Shown: piece by piece, positions 22,866 to 32,208 of the stretch
Numbering within the stretch: position 1 is the first letter of the stretch
Layout of the letters: each line of letters starts with the position of its first letter
From: Bradyrhizobium sp.
GTDB lineage: Bacteria > Pseudomonadota > Alphaproteobacteria > Rhizobiales > Xanthobacteraceae
Reading direction: 5' to 3'
NCBI RefSeq assembly: GCF_016219575.1
Contig: NZ_JACRMG010000040.1
Location: 1 to 64,000 of the forward strand
Length of the DNA stretch: 64,000 nt
The notes under the pieces: generated by a model
Told to the model about the DNA's origin: nothing
The model's input: the letters and a program-made list of their open reading frames with translations, nothing else
Databases searched by the model: none
Position numbers and translations under genes: made by a program

Positions 22866-24170
22866 TTACTTGAGCAAGTACGCGCCGAACGCGCCGGCCC
22901 ACACGGCGGCGATGACGGCGAGAAGCCCGGGGATCAGCCGCAGTGCGTAGGAAGGCCCGCCGCTCATCCAGGCGACGACGGCCTTGCTGAGCGTGTTGGC
23001 TGACATCGCCACCAGAATGGGCACGGCCGCGGCGGCGGCATCGATCTTTCCGGAAGCTGCAACGGCAGCGATGGCGACCGCCGGTGCATGCGTGTCGGCG
23101 AGGCCCGCAACCGCAGCGCCGATGACGAGGCCGAGCTCGCCGAAGGTGTCCTGCAGGGCGGCGGAAAGCAAGAGAACGCCGGACAGCACCGCCGCCAGCA
23201 GCAGCGCCGCAGGCGGGCTGAAGGCCCTGCCGGGCTTCAACTCCGCATCGCTGGTCTCGCGTGCGGACTTGATGGTGAAGATGGCGCCGTAGGCCACGGC
23301 GGCCATGCCGCCGCCGATCAGCGGCAGCAGCATCGCCTTCAGCACGGGAATGCTGACCGCGGCGAGCACTACGGCCATCTGGCCGACGGTTGCGACGGTC
23401 GACAGCACACCGCCGGCAACAGCCGGGCCGAGCAAGGCGGGAGTCTTGGTCGCGCGGGCGCCCATCGCCCCGATCGTGGCGGTGCTGGACACAAATCCGG
23501 AGGCAAGTCCGGCGATCGGAAGACCGGCCTGCGCGCCGAGCAGACGTATCGCCATGTGCCCGGCGGCGCCGATCGCCATCACCAGGATGACGATGATCCA
23601 GACCGCGCGCGGATTGAACGCATCGTAGGGACCGACCGGCCGATCGGGAAGCAGGGGCAGGACCACCAGCGTGGCGCTTGCGAAGATCAGGCCATCCCTG
23701 ACCTCGTCTTCCGTCAACACCGAGCGCACGAAGTCATGCAGCTTCGTGCGCGCGGCCAAGAGAACCGTGAGTGCAACGGCGACGCCGGCGGCCAGGCCCG
23801 GCCGCTGGATGGCGAGCCCGCCGAGCAGCGCCGTCAGCACGAGCGCGACTTCGGAGGTGAGGCCGGGATCGTCGCTGCTTGACCGATAATAGGCGATCGC
23901 GGTCAGGCCGATGATTCCGGCCGTGATGAGCGCGAGCATTGTTTCGCCGCCGACAATGGAGGCGATTGCGCCGGCAAGGGACGCGAGCGCAAAGGTGCGC
24001 AGTCCTGCGGGCCCGCGTTTGGCGCCCTCGCCCTTGCGGCGCTCGCGCTCCAGCCCGACCAGAAGCCCGATCCCGAGCGCGACCCCGATCCTTGCGACCG
24101 CGGAATCGAGATTCAATGATGCGGGATCGAACAGAGACAAGCGCCGGTGTCCTCGGATGGGGCCGCGCAC
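22866..24170 (-). CDS. MgtC/SapB-like, DUF4010 multi-pass membrane protein
   Basis: 434 residues with about 12 hydrophobic segments. An MgtC/SapB-like N-terminal half (VALGIGLLVGLERERRKGE, LRTFALASLAGAIASIVGG) is followed by DUF4010 (about 190-420, with GLASGFVSSTATIGAMGARA). The substrate is unknown. The listed start is a GTG; a TTG 11 codons in (LSLFDPASLN) with CGAGGA upstream is equally plausible. It is divergent from the FNT channel gene, with a FixK-like box between them. Confidence 0.87.
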   Translation of the reverse strand: MRGPIRGHRRLSLFDPASLNLDSAVARIGVALGIGLLVGLERERRKGEGAKRGPAGLRTFALASLAGAIASIVGGETMLALITAGIIGLTAIAYYRSSSDDPGLTSEVALVLTALLGGLAIQRPGLAAGVAVALTVLLAARTKLHDFVRSVLTEDEVRDGLIFASATLVVLPLLPDRPVGPYDAFNPRAVWIIVILVMAIGAAGHMAIRLLGAQAGLPIAGLASGFVSSTATIGAMGARATKTPALLGPAVAGGVLSTVATVGQMAVVLAAVSIPVLKAMLLPLIGGGMAAVAYGAIFTIKSARETSDAELKPGRAFSPPAALLLAAVLSGVLLLSAALQDTFGELGLVIGAAVAGLADTHAPAVAIAAVAASGKIDAAAAAVPILVAMSANTLSKAVVAWMSGGPSYALRLIPGLLAVIAAVWAGAFGAYLLK

Positions 24171-24212
24171 TTCACGCGCACGGAGACGCTAGGGTTTGCC
24201 GCTTGCCGGGTA

Positions 24213-24226
24213 TTGATCTGGCGCAA
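24213..24226. promoter_or_regulatory. FixK/FNR-type binding site
   Basis: TTGATCTGGCGCAA has a perfect left half-site and a right half (CGCAA) of the kind found in several established FixK2 boxes. It lies 116 bp upstream of the FNT channel start and 43 bp upstream of the divergent DUF4010 start. Confidence 0.5.
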
Positions 24227-24341
24227 TCGATCCCGCGTCGGCTCGGCTAGCCTGTGTGGTGCGGCGTCGCCCGTCGTCACAATTCGCAGCTCGCCATTTT
24301 TCCGTTGATCTCGGGGTTCAGCTCCAGCCATTGTTGACGTG

Positions 24342-25208
24342 ATGACCGACGAGATCAAGAAGCTATCCGACACCGGTCGTGTCGACGCCCTGCTGCCGCC
24401 CGAAATGGCGCTTGCGTGCGAGGCCGCCGGCGCTGCGAAAGCCAAGCGGGATGACGTGGCGCTCCTCATCCTCGGCGTTCTCGCCGGCGCTTTCATCGCG
24501 TTCGGCGCGATGTTCATGACGATCGTGATAACCGGAGCCGGCGACCTGCCATGGGGCATGGTACGGCTTCTTGCCGGCCTCGTCTTTTCGCTTGGCCTTG
24601 TCCTGGTGATCGTCGGCGGCGCCGAGCTGTTCACCGGCGACGCATTGATGATCGTGGCCTTCGCGAGCCGGCGTATCACCCTGCGATCGCTGCTGCGCGC
24701 CTGGCTACTGGTCTATATCGGCAATATCGCCGGCGCGGTCGGCACCGCCGCCCTGGTATTCCTGGCCGGGCAACATGGATTTGCCGGCGGCGCCGTCGGG
24801 AAAACCGCGCTCGCAATCGCCTCGATCAAGGCAGGGCTGCCGACGGGTCAATTGTTCTTTCTGGCCGTGCTCTGCAACGTGCTGGTCTGCCTCGCCGTCT
24901 GGATGTCCTTTGGCGCGCGAAGCGCCGCCGACAAGGTCATGGTGATCGTCCCGCCGATTGCGGCCTTTGTCGCCGCAGGCCTGGAACACTGTGTCGCCAA
25001 CCTCTATCTCCTGCCCTACGCGCTCGCGATCAAATTCTGGGCCGGGCCGGAATTCTGGACGGCAATCGGCGGCAGCGCGACGGACTATGCGGCGCTCACC
25101 ACAGTCAACGTGGCTCACAATGTTGTTGTAGCTACGATCGGCAATCTGATCGGCGGAAGCCTCCTGGTCGGTGCGGTCTATTGGTTCGTGTATTTGCGCC
25201 GGCGTTAG
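24342..25208 (+). CDS. Formate/nitrite transporter (FNT/FocA-NirC) family channel
   Basis: 288 residues with six membrane segments in the FNT arrangement: AGAFIAFGAMFMTIV in TM1, GGAELFTGDALM at the TM2 break, NVLVCLAVWMSFGARSAADK in TM4, GLEHCVANLYLLP with the conserved pore His region in TM5, and NLIGGSLLVGAVYWFVY in TM6. FNT pentamers conduct formate, nitrite or hydrosulfide. The ATG at 24342 is chosen over the GTG one codon before. A FixK-like box upstream fits anaerobic or nitrite-linked use. Confidence 0.93.
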   Translation: MTDEIKKLSDTGRVDALLPPEMALACEAAGAAKAKRDDVALLILGVLAGAFIAFGAMFMTIVITGAGDLPWGMVRLLAGLVFSLGLVLVIVGGAELFTGDALMIVAFASRRITLRSLLRAWLLVYIGNIAGAVGTAALVFLAGQHGFAGGAVGKTALAIASIKAGLPTGQLFFLAVLCNVLVCLAVWMSFGARSAADKVMVIVPPIAAFVAAGLEHCVANLYLLPYALAIKFWAGPEFWTAIGGSATDYAALTTVNVAHNVVVATIGNLIGGSLLVGAVYWFVYLRRR

Positions 25209-25365
25209 CAACTGGCAGGGCGTCAGGCTTGCCGGCCGGAAACTCGGTGGCTAGGGTGCATCGGCCTCTGCAGTTGCCCTGATCATTCCCTGACCAGCGA
25301 TCGACGATCCCTGCTCATTCGAGCGTTCCGACCGGCTGCAAGGGCCTTCGAAGAGGAACGGCCAT

Positions 25366-26646
25366 TTGCTGCATTATTTCAAGCAATACACGGAGAAATC
25401 CGTCAATTCGGAAGGGCAGGAAGTCTGGGACCTCAATGAGCCGTCTCGCGCACGGCTGACCTTTGCAAGCTGGGGCATCTGGCTGGCTGCGGTGACCGGC
25501 GGCCTCATCTACACGATCATCTGGGTTGCCAGCGGAAAGACCGGCGTCGCCATCTGCGAATATCTGGTGTTCATCGAGAACTTCTGGTCGAGCAAGCCGC
25601 TCTATGTCCTGAACGGTCTTCACGGCTTCCACTATCTGCCGATCATGCTGGTCATCGGCACTCCGCTGAGCTGGGTCAGCATCCCCGTGGCCGGTACGAT
25701 TTTCGACCTGCTGTCGATCGGCTTTCTGGCATTCAGCGTCTACCGGCTCGCCGAAGCCGTTGCGCCGAAGCATCCGGCCAGCGCTGCAGGCTCGATCCTG
25801 CTGGCAAGCGTGGTGGCCGCGACCAATTCGGTCGTGCTGCTGCAGATGCAGACCCCGATGACCGCGGCGATGATCTGCGCCGCCGTCGCTGGAATGGAGG
25901 GACGCTGGCGGGCGCTGGCGGCGTGGCTGGTATTCGCAAGCGCCGTCAAGCCGCTTGCCATCGTCATGGCGATGCTCGCCTTCGTGACGGTGCCGCAAAC
26001 CAGGATCCCGTTTGCCGTCGGATTCGCGGTGCTGCTGGCCGCTCCCTTCGGATTTCAGGACTGGAATTACCTGCTGGCCCAGTATCGCGAATACGTTGGG
26101 CAACTCTCGACGATCACCAATGCGGTACCGGGCCAATGGTACGCGCAGACGGAGATATCGACGCTGCTCAAGACCCTCGGGCTGGATCTCGGCTCGACCG
26201 CCCGCCTGGCGATACGGGTTGGCGCAGCCATCGGCGTGCTGGTCCTTGCCTGGCGGATCGCCGCGATGGGCGTGGCACGCGCCACGGCATTTGCCTTGCT
26301 GATCCTGTCCACCTGCTACATCGGGCTTTTCAATCCGCGGCAGGAGAATGTCTCGTTTATCATCGTCGCGCCCGGCATCGCCGCCTTGGCCATGCTCTAT
26401 CTGCAGCGCAACGTTGCCGACTGGCGCGGCTCGATCTGGTTCGCGCTGGCATTCCTGGTCCAGTTCAGCTGGGGCAACGGAACGAGGGCCGGCGCCTGGC
26501 TGTATCCGGGATGGATGGTCTTGATCTGGGCCGGACTGCTCGGCCTCATGATCAATCCGCGGCGCTGGTGCGAGCTCCTGTCGGCATCTGCTGCTTCGCC
26601 ACGCAAGGAGGCTCCCACCGGTCACCCCCTCCGCGACGTCGCGTAG
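25366..26646 (+). CDS. Multi-pass membrane protein, GT87/DUF2029-like
   Basis: 426 residues with about nine hydrophobic segments after a polar N-terminus. The layout (periplasmic loop after TM1 with WSSKPLYVLNGLHGFHYLP, then alternating short loops and a late loop LFNPRQENVSFII) resembles polyprenyl-phosphate-sugar-dependent mannosyltransferases of the GT87/DUF2029 type, but no diagnostic Asp motif can be confirmed by eye. The start is TTG at 25366 with AGAGGAA upstream. It is convergent with an SGNH hydrolase gene 16 bp away. Confidence 0.65.
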   Translation: MLHYFKQYTEKSVNSEGQEVWDLNEPSRARLTFASWGIWLAAVTGGLIYTIIWVASGKTGVAICEYLVFIENFWSSKPLYVLNGLHGFHYLPIMLVIGTPLSWVSIPVAGTIFDLLSIGFLAFSVYRLAEAVAPKHPASAAGSILLASVVAATNSVVLLQMQTPMTAAMICAAVAGMEGRWRALAAWLVFASAVKPLAIVMAMLAFVTVPQTRIPFAVGFAVLLAAPFGFQDWNYLLAQYREYVGQLSTITNAVPGQWYAQTEISTLLKTLGLDLGSTARLAIRVGAAIGVLVLAWRIAAMGVARATAFALLILSTCYIGLFNPRQENVSFIIVAPGIAALAMLYLQRNVADWRGSIWFALAFLVQFSWGNGTRAGAWLYPGWMVLIWAGLLGLMINPRRWCELLSASAASPRKEAPTGHPLRDVA

Positions 26647-26661
26647 GACCGGACGTACCGG

Positions 26662-27804
26662 TCAGTTCGTGCCCAGCGCCTTGTCCGCGCACGCCACGAG
26701 CTTGTCGTAACCTGCCGCGGTGGGATGGCCGTCGATACGCAGAAAGTCGTCATGGCCCAGGCGACACCAATCGTGCGGAATGCCGCGTGCATCGAGTTTT
26801 GCAATTGCGGCCGTTGCATCCGCTTCGTTCCCCAACATGCCGGTCTCGTTCCGCTGGTTGACCATCAGCACCTTGACGGGAACGCCGAGCGCCTTGAATG
26901 ATTGCAGCGCCGTCTCGGCCTGGGGCAGGACTCCCGATCCCGACCTCAATGCGTTGGCGGTATTTTCGACGGCGATGTGAATGAACTTCAGAAGCCGTGA
27001 GTGATTGAGGAGAGAGAAGAACCACATGCTCACGGCGTTGTACTTGGCAAACCGCCGTGCATAGCGCTCGCGCGTGCGCGCCATCAGTTCGTCCGCCGTC
27101 TCGTCCGCGCGGACCCCCTGCCAGGAATAGCGCCACTCCACCGCGCAGACGCCGCGGTTGATGCAATCGAGATCGGCGGCGGTCCAATTCCAGACTCGCC
27201 GCTTGAAATCATTGCTGATCGAAATCATCAGCACGCGCTCGACCACCACGCCCTGCTTTCTCAGATGTTCGAGCAGGCGCCACCATTGGTCGACGCCGGT
27301 GCCCAGCAATCCCGCATTGAGCAACCGGTCCTGCGGCCGCCGCGCCTGCAGCTTGTGAAACCAGGGGCAGCCGCCCTGACCTGACGTAAAGCTGTCGCCA
27401 AGCACGAGCGTCACCGGCGTTCCCGGCGGGATATCGTCGTCCTGCAGCAGTCCGAGATTGTTCGATCGCATCGGGCAGTCGAATTCGATCGTCAGCGTCG
27501 GCTCCGTGGAGACCAGCGACGGCAAGCCATAGACGGAGACCTCGCGAATGGCGGCGTTGGGCCGGTATGTCCAGACTCCTTCCCCACGATTCTCGACCGA
27601 ATTCGGCGAGAGGTACTGGAAACGATACTCCCAGTAATAGAATGGATCGGAGGCAACGGCCCGGAACAATAATTCCAATCCAAGCGCGACGAACAGCGTG
27701 ACCCCGAGCCCGTACGCAGTCCTGGACAAGAGCTTCCTCACCGTCTGATTCCCAAGAGCACTCCCGTCAAGACCTGGCTCCCCGTCGACTGGCGCCCCTG
27801 CCAT
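26662..27804 (-). CDS. SGNH/GDSL-type hydrolase, membrane-anchored
   Basis: 380 residues. A membrane anchor lies at about 32-50 (YGLGVTLFVALGLELLF); the SGNH domain then has LVLGDSFTSGQGG with nucleophile Ser138, a block II glycine in NAGLLGTGVDQW, a block III Asn in ISISNDFKRR, and IDGHPTAAGY with Asp358/His360. The domain faces the periplasm. Likely acts on acylated or sulfated envelope glycans; it may work with the convergent GT87-like membrane protein, which is only a neighbourhood inference. Confidence 0.82.
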   Translation of the reverse strand: MAGAPVDGEPGLDGSALGNQTVRKLLSRTAYGLGVTLFVALGLELLFRAVASDPFYYWEYRFQYLSPNSVENRGEGVWTYRPNAAIREVSVYGLPSLVSTEPTLTIEFDCPMRSNNLGLLQDDDIPPGTPVTLVLGDSFTSGQGGCPWFHKLQARRPQDRLLNAGLLGTGVDQWWRLLEHLRKQGVVVERVLMISISNDFKRRVWNWTAADLDCINRGVCAVEWRYSWQGVRADETADELMARTRERYARRFAKYNAVSMWFFSLLNHSRLLKFIHIAVENTANALRSGSGVLPQAETALQSFKALGVPVKVLMVNQRNETGMLGNEADATAAIAKLDARGIPHDWCRLGHDDFLRIDGHPTAAGYDKLVACADKALGTN

Positions 27805-27901
27805 GATTCACCTTCCAGCGGAAAACGGCCATGGCCATACCCGCATCGACTGGGACGGATATAATGTCCAAGCCGACTCCCTGGAAAGGACACCGCCATC
27901 A

Positions 27902-28366
27902 ATGGACATGCTGGTCAAGCTCTACGCGCTGCCCGACTCCCGCGACATCCGTGAGCGCGCAGCTGCGGCCGGGATCACGACCCGGCGCGCGCTAGCTCCG
28001 GAAAAGCACAAGGTGATCGCCTGGGTCCGCGAGCATTTCAGCGAAGCGTGGGCCAGCGAGGCCGAGGTGGCGTTTGCCCGTCAACCCGTCTCCTGCTTCA
28101 TCGCCGTCAGGCAGAAGACCATGCTCGGCTTCGCCTGCCATGACGCCACCTGCCCCAATTTCTTCGGGCCCACGGGCGTGGATGCGAACGAGCGAAAGCA
28201 CGGCATCGGCAAGGCGCTGCTGTTCGACTGCCTCGAAGCCATGAAGCAGCAGGGATACGGCTACGCCATCATCGGCGGCGTCGGACCTGCCGAGTTCTAC
28301 ACAAAGGCCGTCGGCGCGGTGCCGATCGAGGGCTCCGAGCCCGGGATTTATCGCGGACTGCTGTGA
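27902..28366 (+). CDS. GNAT-family N-acetyltransferase
   Basis: 154 residues starting MDMLVKLYALPD. Acetyl-CoA-binding elements: SCFIAVRQKTMLGFACHDAT (beta 2-3), GVDANERKHGIGKALLFDC (the Q/RxxGxG/A loop, here RKHGIG), and a C-terminal GYAIIGGVGPAEFYTKAVG. The ATG at 27902 has AAAGGA upstream; the frame continues 33 codons further but would overlap the divergent gene start. Acceptor substrate unknown. Confidence 0.85.
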   Translation: MDMLVKLYALPDSRDIRERAAAAGITTRRALAPEKHKVIAWVREHFSEAWASEAEVAFARQPVSCFIAVRQKTMLGFACHDATCPNFFGPTGVDANERKHGIGKALLFDCLEAMKQQGYGYAIIGGVGPAEFYTKAVGAVPIEGSEPGIYRGLL

Positions 28367-28378
28367 GTGGGAACCGAC

Positions 28379-29263
28379 ATGGCAAGCGAGATCGACGCCA
28401 TCCGCAAATTGCTGACGTCGAAGCCGCGGCCGGTGGGCTGGGCCGAGCGGCGCGCGCGGCTCGACGAGGTCGGGTCGGTCTGGCCGGTTGCCGATGACAT
28501 CTCATGCGAGAGCGTCGATTGCGACGGCGTGCGCGGGGAATGGTCGATCGCGCCGGGCAGCGACGCGGCGAAGGTGCTGCTGTTCTTCCATGGCGGCGGC
28601 TATTGCTCGGGATCGATCAAGAGTCATCGCCGCATGGTGACGGAGGCCGGCCGCGCAATGCGGATGCGGACGCTGGCGATCGACTACCGCCGCGCGCCCG
28701 AACATCCCTTCCCCGCCCAGCATGACGATGCACTCATCGCCTGGCGCTTCCTGCGCCGGCAAGGCATCGCAGCCGGACGCCTCGCGGTCGGCGGCGACAG
28801 CGCCGGCGGCAATCTCTCGCTGTCGTTGATCAATCGCCTGCGCGCGGCGAACGAGCCGCTGCCCGGCTGCGCGTGGCTGGTCTCGCCCTGGACGGATCTG
28901 ACCATGTCCGGCGCGACGCTTGCGAGCAAGGACGCGGTCGACCCGCTGATCCACACCGCCTATCTCGAAGAGCTCGCGGATGCCTATGCGCCGGCACCGC
29001 TCGACCGCCGCGATCCCCTGATCTCGCCGCTGTTTGGCGATTTGCGCGGCTTTCCGCCTGTCCTGATCCAGGTTGGCTCGGCCGAAACGCTGCTGTCGGA
29101 CGCCACCCGGCTTGCAGAGGCCGCCGGGACGGCCGACGTCGACGTGCGGCTGGAAATCTGGCCGCACATGATCCATGCATGGCCGGTGTGGAACGCAGCC
29201 CTCGCGGACGGCCGCCGCGCGATCGCCGCGGCCGGCGACTTCATCCGCGCGCGGATTTCCTGA
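28379..29263 (+). CDS. HSL-family alpha/beta-hydrolase (esterase/lipase)
   Basis: 294 residues. HGGGY oxyanion motif (about 68-72), nucleophile elbow GGDSAGGNL with Ser141, and late acid and His positions in the DPLI-containing and WPHMIHAWPVW segments. This is the hormone-sensitive-lipase-like branch, usually acting on short acyl esters. It starts 12 bp after the GNAT stop codon, so the two form an operon. No signal peptide. Confidence 0.9.
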   Translation: MASEIDAIRKLLTSKPRPVGWAERRARLDEVGSVWPVADDISCESVDCDGVRGEWSIAPGSDAAKVLLFFHGGGYCSGSIKSHRRMVTEAGRAMRMRTLAIDYRRAPEHPFPAQHDDALIAWRFLRRQGIAAGRLAVGGDSAGGNLSLSLINRLRAANEPLPGCAWLVSPWTDLTMSGATLASKDAVDPLIHTAYLEELADAYAPAPLDRRDPLISPLFGDLRGFPPVLIQVGSAETLLSDATRLAEAAGTADVDVRLEIWPHMIHAWPVWNAALADGRRAIAAAGDFIRARIS

Positions 29264-29437
29264 ATCGCAAACCGGGGCCGCGATCCCGGTGTTAACCCTT
29301 TGCAGCCCCACAATCCTGATTCTCCAGCGCTTTTCGACATCAATTGGCGGCGGATTCCCGTAAATCACGGGTTTGAGTGCGCTTAAGGTTATGTTAAGCA
29401 CACGCAACCCAGCAAATCAGGTCCGGCCCGCAGTCCC

Positions 29438-29944
29438 ATGCGCGAACTCGCCCCCCGGTATTATCCCAGCGGCAGTCCAGTCTCCCCCATTTCCCGCTTC
29501 GGCGGACAGCCCTTCATCATCGGTGCCGCCGCGCTGATGGCGATCGTGGTCGGCATCGGCGCGATCGCCGCATGGCGGGCCTATACCGGCACCTCGCCAG
29601 AGCTCGACCGCGTCGTGGTCACGCGCCAGCTGCAGGCGCGCGCCACGCAAGCCTCCGAGCAATTGGTGGAAAAGACCAAGGGTATCGAAGCCACGCAGCA
29701 GGAATCGATCGACCAGCTCCAGGTGGTGCAGGACCAGTTGCAGACGGTGCGCCGCCTGCTCGCCGCGCAACAGGCCGACACCAAGAGGCTGTCGGAGCAG
29801 GTCACCACCCTGACCGAGTCCATCGACGGCCTGCGGCAGTCCTTTGCCAGCGCGCGGGCCGATGACCCCGCGCCCTCCGTCCGCAAGTCCAGCCGCAAGA
29901 AGGTCTACCGCAGCGCCCAGCGCAAGCGCAGCTCGAAAGGCTGA
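29438..29944 (+). CDS. Membrane-anchored coiled-coil protein, 168 aa
   Basis: N-terminal cytoplasmic stretch, one membrane helix (about 28-48, FIIGAAALMAIVVGIGAIAA), a long coiled coil (about 58-140, QLQARATQASEQLVEKTKG and following Gln/Glu-rich heptads), and a very basic C-terminal tail (SSRKKVYRSAQRKRSSKG). No family is recognised. A strong terminator follows at 29974. Confidence 0.8.
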   Translation: MRELAPRYYPSGSPVSPISRFGGQPFIIGAAALMAIVVGIGAIAAWRAYTGTSPELDRVVVTRQLQARATQASEQLVEKTKGIEATQQESIDQLQVVQDQLQTVRRLLAAQQADTKRLSEQVTTLTESIDGLRQSFASARADDPAPSVRKSSRKKVYRSAQRKRSSKG

Positions 29945-29973
29945 CCGCGACCGTCCAACGATCAATCGTTACG

Positions 29974-29998
29974 AGCCGGCCGGCTGGCCGGCTTTTTT
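29974..29998 (+). terminator. Rho-independent terminator
   Basis: AGCCGGCC-GGCT-GGCCGGCT, a perfect 8-bp stem, followed by a T-run to 29998, 30 bp after the coiled-coil gene. Confidence 0.9.
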
Positions 29999-30130
29999 CA
30001 TGCCCGCCAAAGAATCCCAGGACTGTGTGAACTGCTTCACATTCGCCCGTGCGAATCCGGGGCAAGCTATAGTTCACCGGATGGCGTACGCCAGTTGGTG
30101 GCTCTAGCCGATTTCAATATCCGGGGCTGG

Positions 30131-30172
30131 CAAGGCCGTTGGCGTCATACTGCGCCGGCGGCCTTGTTTTTT
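30131..30172 (+). terminator. Second hairpin with T-run
   Basis: CAAGGCCG (30131-30138) and CGGCCTTG (30159-30166) form the outer stem of an extended hairpin followed by six T residues. No gene ends here on the plus strand; it may end read-through or a short unannotated transcript between 30000 and 30130. Apart from these hairpins, 29945-30306 holds nothing I recognise. Confidence 0.6.
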
Positions 30173-30306
30173 GTGCGGGAATGCCTCATGGCCGCCCGAG
30201 TGTGACGCAGCGCACAGAGCCTCCGGCAAACCTTGTTACCGATTGAACCGTAGCTGGCGGGTAGCTAGCTTCGATAAGCATTTGGCATCCAGCTGGGGCG
30301 GCTTCG

Positions 30307-32181
30307 ATGTGCAAATTGACTTCGCTCTTCCTGTCTTCCGCGGTCGCGCTGGCGCTGCTGGCCGGCACCCTGCCCGCGCAGGCGCGCAGCAACTCGGACT
30401 GGCGCGACTGCAACGGCCGCGACGTCGATGCGCGCATCTCGGCCTGCACCCGCATCATCGACCAGGCCGGCGGCCGGAACTCCGCCATGCGCGCCGGCGC
30501 CTTCAACAACCGCGGCATCGCCTATTTCAGCAAGGGCGAGTTCGACCGCGCCATCCGCGACTTCGACGAGGCGATATCGGCCAAGCCCAACAACCCCGTG
30601 CTCTATCACAACCGCGGGATGGCGCTCTACAACAAGGGCGACAACGAGGCTGCGATCCGCTCCTACGAGGAGGCGATCAGCATCCATCCAAAATACGCGA
30701 TGGCGCACAACGACCGCGCCAATGTCTATTTCCGCATGAAGGAGTACGACAAGGCGATCTCGGGCTATGACGATGCGATCCGCCTGCAGCCGCGCGACGG
30801 CGTGCTCTATGCCAACCGCGGCAACACCTACCGCATGAAGGGTGACCTCGACCGCGGTTTGCGCGATTTCGACGAGGCGATCCGGCTCAATCCGCGCGAT
30901 GCCGGCTCGATCTACGGCCGCAGCCAGCTCTATGCCGACAAGGGCGACCCAAACCGCGCCATCGCCGATCTCGACGAGGCGATCAGGCTGAAATCCGACA
31001 ACGGCGAATACTTCAATTCCCGCGGCTTCCTTTACAAGCAGCGCGGCGACTATGACCGCGCCATCCGCGACCTCGACGAGGCGATCAGGCTGAAGCCGAA
31101 ATTCGCCACCGCCTACGCCAACCGGGGCGACGCCTGGCGCCAGCGCGGCGACATCGAGCGCGCCATCATGGACCTGTCCGAAGCCATCCGCATCGATCCC
31201 GCGGTAACGCCGGCCTATGTCAGCCGGGGCCTTGCCTTCGAGGCCAGGGGCGACATCGAGCAGGCCAGTTTCGACTTCTCGACCGTGCTGACCCGCACGC
31301 CCGGCAATTTCGCCACCGCAACGGAAGCCATTGCCAGGGCGCGCGAGCGGCTGGCCGCGCTCGAAAGCGCAACCGGTGCGACCGGCGGCGGGCCGCTGCC
31401 GGCGATCACACCGGCGCCGCGCAGCGAGTCCCCCGTCGCGACCCCGGGACGTGCGGCCGACAATGTCGAGCGCGGCCCTCGCGTGGCGCTCGTCATCGGC
31501 AACGCCGCCTATTCCGGCGTCCCCTCGCTCGCCAATCCCGTCAACGATGCCCGGGAAATGTCGGGCGCATTGCGCGAACTCGGCTTCAAGGTGATCGAGG
31601 GCTACAACCTCACCAGCACGACCATGCGCAACAAGATCGCCGAGTTCGGCGCGGCATTGCCCGGCGCGGGCGTCTCGCTGTTCTATTATGCCGGCCACGG
31701 TATGCAGGTCTCCGGCAAGAACTATCTCGTGCCCGTCGATGCCAAGGTCGAACGCCCGTCGGCGCTCGGGACCGAGGCAATCGAGGTGAGCGCGGTCATC
31801 GCCGACATGGAAGCCGAGAAGCGGATCAACCTCGTCTTCCTCGACGCCTGCCGCGACAACCCGATGTCGCGCAATCTCGCCCGCTCGATGGGCGGCGGCT
31901 CGCGCTCTACCGCCGTCGGCCAGGGCCTTGCGCAGGTCAATGCCGGCATCGGCACGCTGATCACCTTCGCCACCAGTCCCGACACCATCGCGCTCGATGG
32001 CTCGGGACGGAACAGCCCGTTCACGCAGGCGATGTTGAAATATATCCGCACGCCGGGGCTGGAAATCCGCTCCATGCTGACGCGCGTGCGCGCCGACGTG
32101 ATCCGGGCAACCAACGAGCAACAGGTGCCGTGGGACCATTCCTCGCTGACCGGCGACTTCTACTTCAAGCCCGGCTCGTAA
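30307..32181 (+). CDS. TPR-repeat caspase-like (peptidase C14 / metacaspase-type) protein
   Basis: 624 residues. Signal peptide (about 1-26), eight or more TPR repeats (about 55-345; the recurrent unit is AIRDFDEAIRLKP-like), a Pro/Ala linker (about 350-395) and a C-terminal p20-type caspase domain. The dyad is visible as His464 in YYAGHGMQ and Cys515 in FLDACRDNP; VALVIGNAAYSGVPSLANPV opens the domain. Such proteins are predicted periplasmic or membrane-associated proteases, with TPRs likely recruiting substrate or partners. A single gene with no obvious operon partner. Confidence 0.92.
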   Translation: MCKLTSLFLSSAVALALLAGTLPAQARSNSDWRDCNGRDVDARISACTRIIDQAGGRNSAMRAGAFNNRGIAYFSKGEFDRAIRDFDEAISAKPNNPVLYHNRGMALYNKGDNEAAIRSYEEAISIHPKYAMAHNDRANVYFRMKEYDKAISGYDDAIRLQPRDGVLYANRGNTYRMKGDLDRGLRDFDEAIRLNPRDAGSIYGRSQLYADKGDPNRAIADLDEAIRLKSDNGEYFNSRGFLYKQRGDYDRAIRDLDEAIRLKPKFATAYANRGDAWRQRGDIERAIMDLSEAIRIDPAVTPAYVSRGLAFEARGDIEQASFDFSTVLTRTPGNFATATEAIARARERLAALESATGATGGGPLPAITPAPRSESPVATPGRAADNVERGPRVALVIGNAAYSGVPSLANPVNDAREMSGALRELGFKVIEGYNLTSTTMRNKIAEFGAALPGAGVSLFYYAGHGMQVSGKNYLVPVDAKVERPSALGTEAIEVSAVIADMEAEKRINLVFLDACRDNPMSRNLARSMGGGSRSTAVGQGLAQVNAGIGTLITFATSPDTIALDGSGRNSPFTQAMLKYIRTPGLEIRSMLTRVRADVIRATNEQQVPWDHSSLTGDFYFKPGS

Positions 32182-32208
32182 CCGGGCCGGCACCGGCGCG
32201 GCCTGCGC

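Noticed and set aside
30265..32193. 642-codon open frame antisense to the TPR-caspase gene
   Set aside because: A shadow of the repeat-rich, GC-biased coding strand; its His/Arg/Ala-rich translation has no domain, while the sense frame has signal peptide, TPRs and catalytic dyad.
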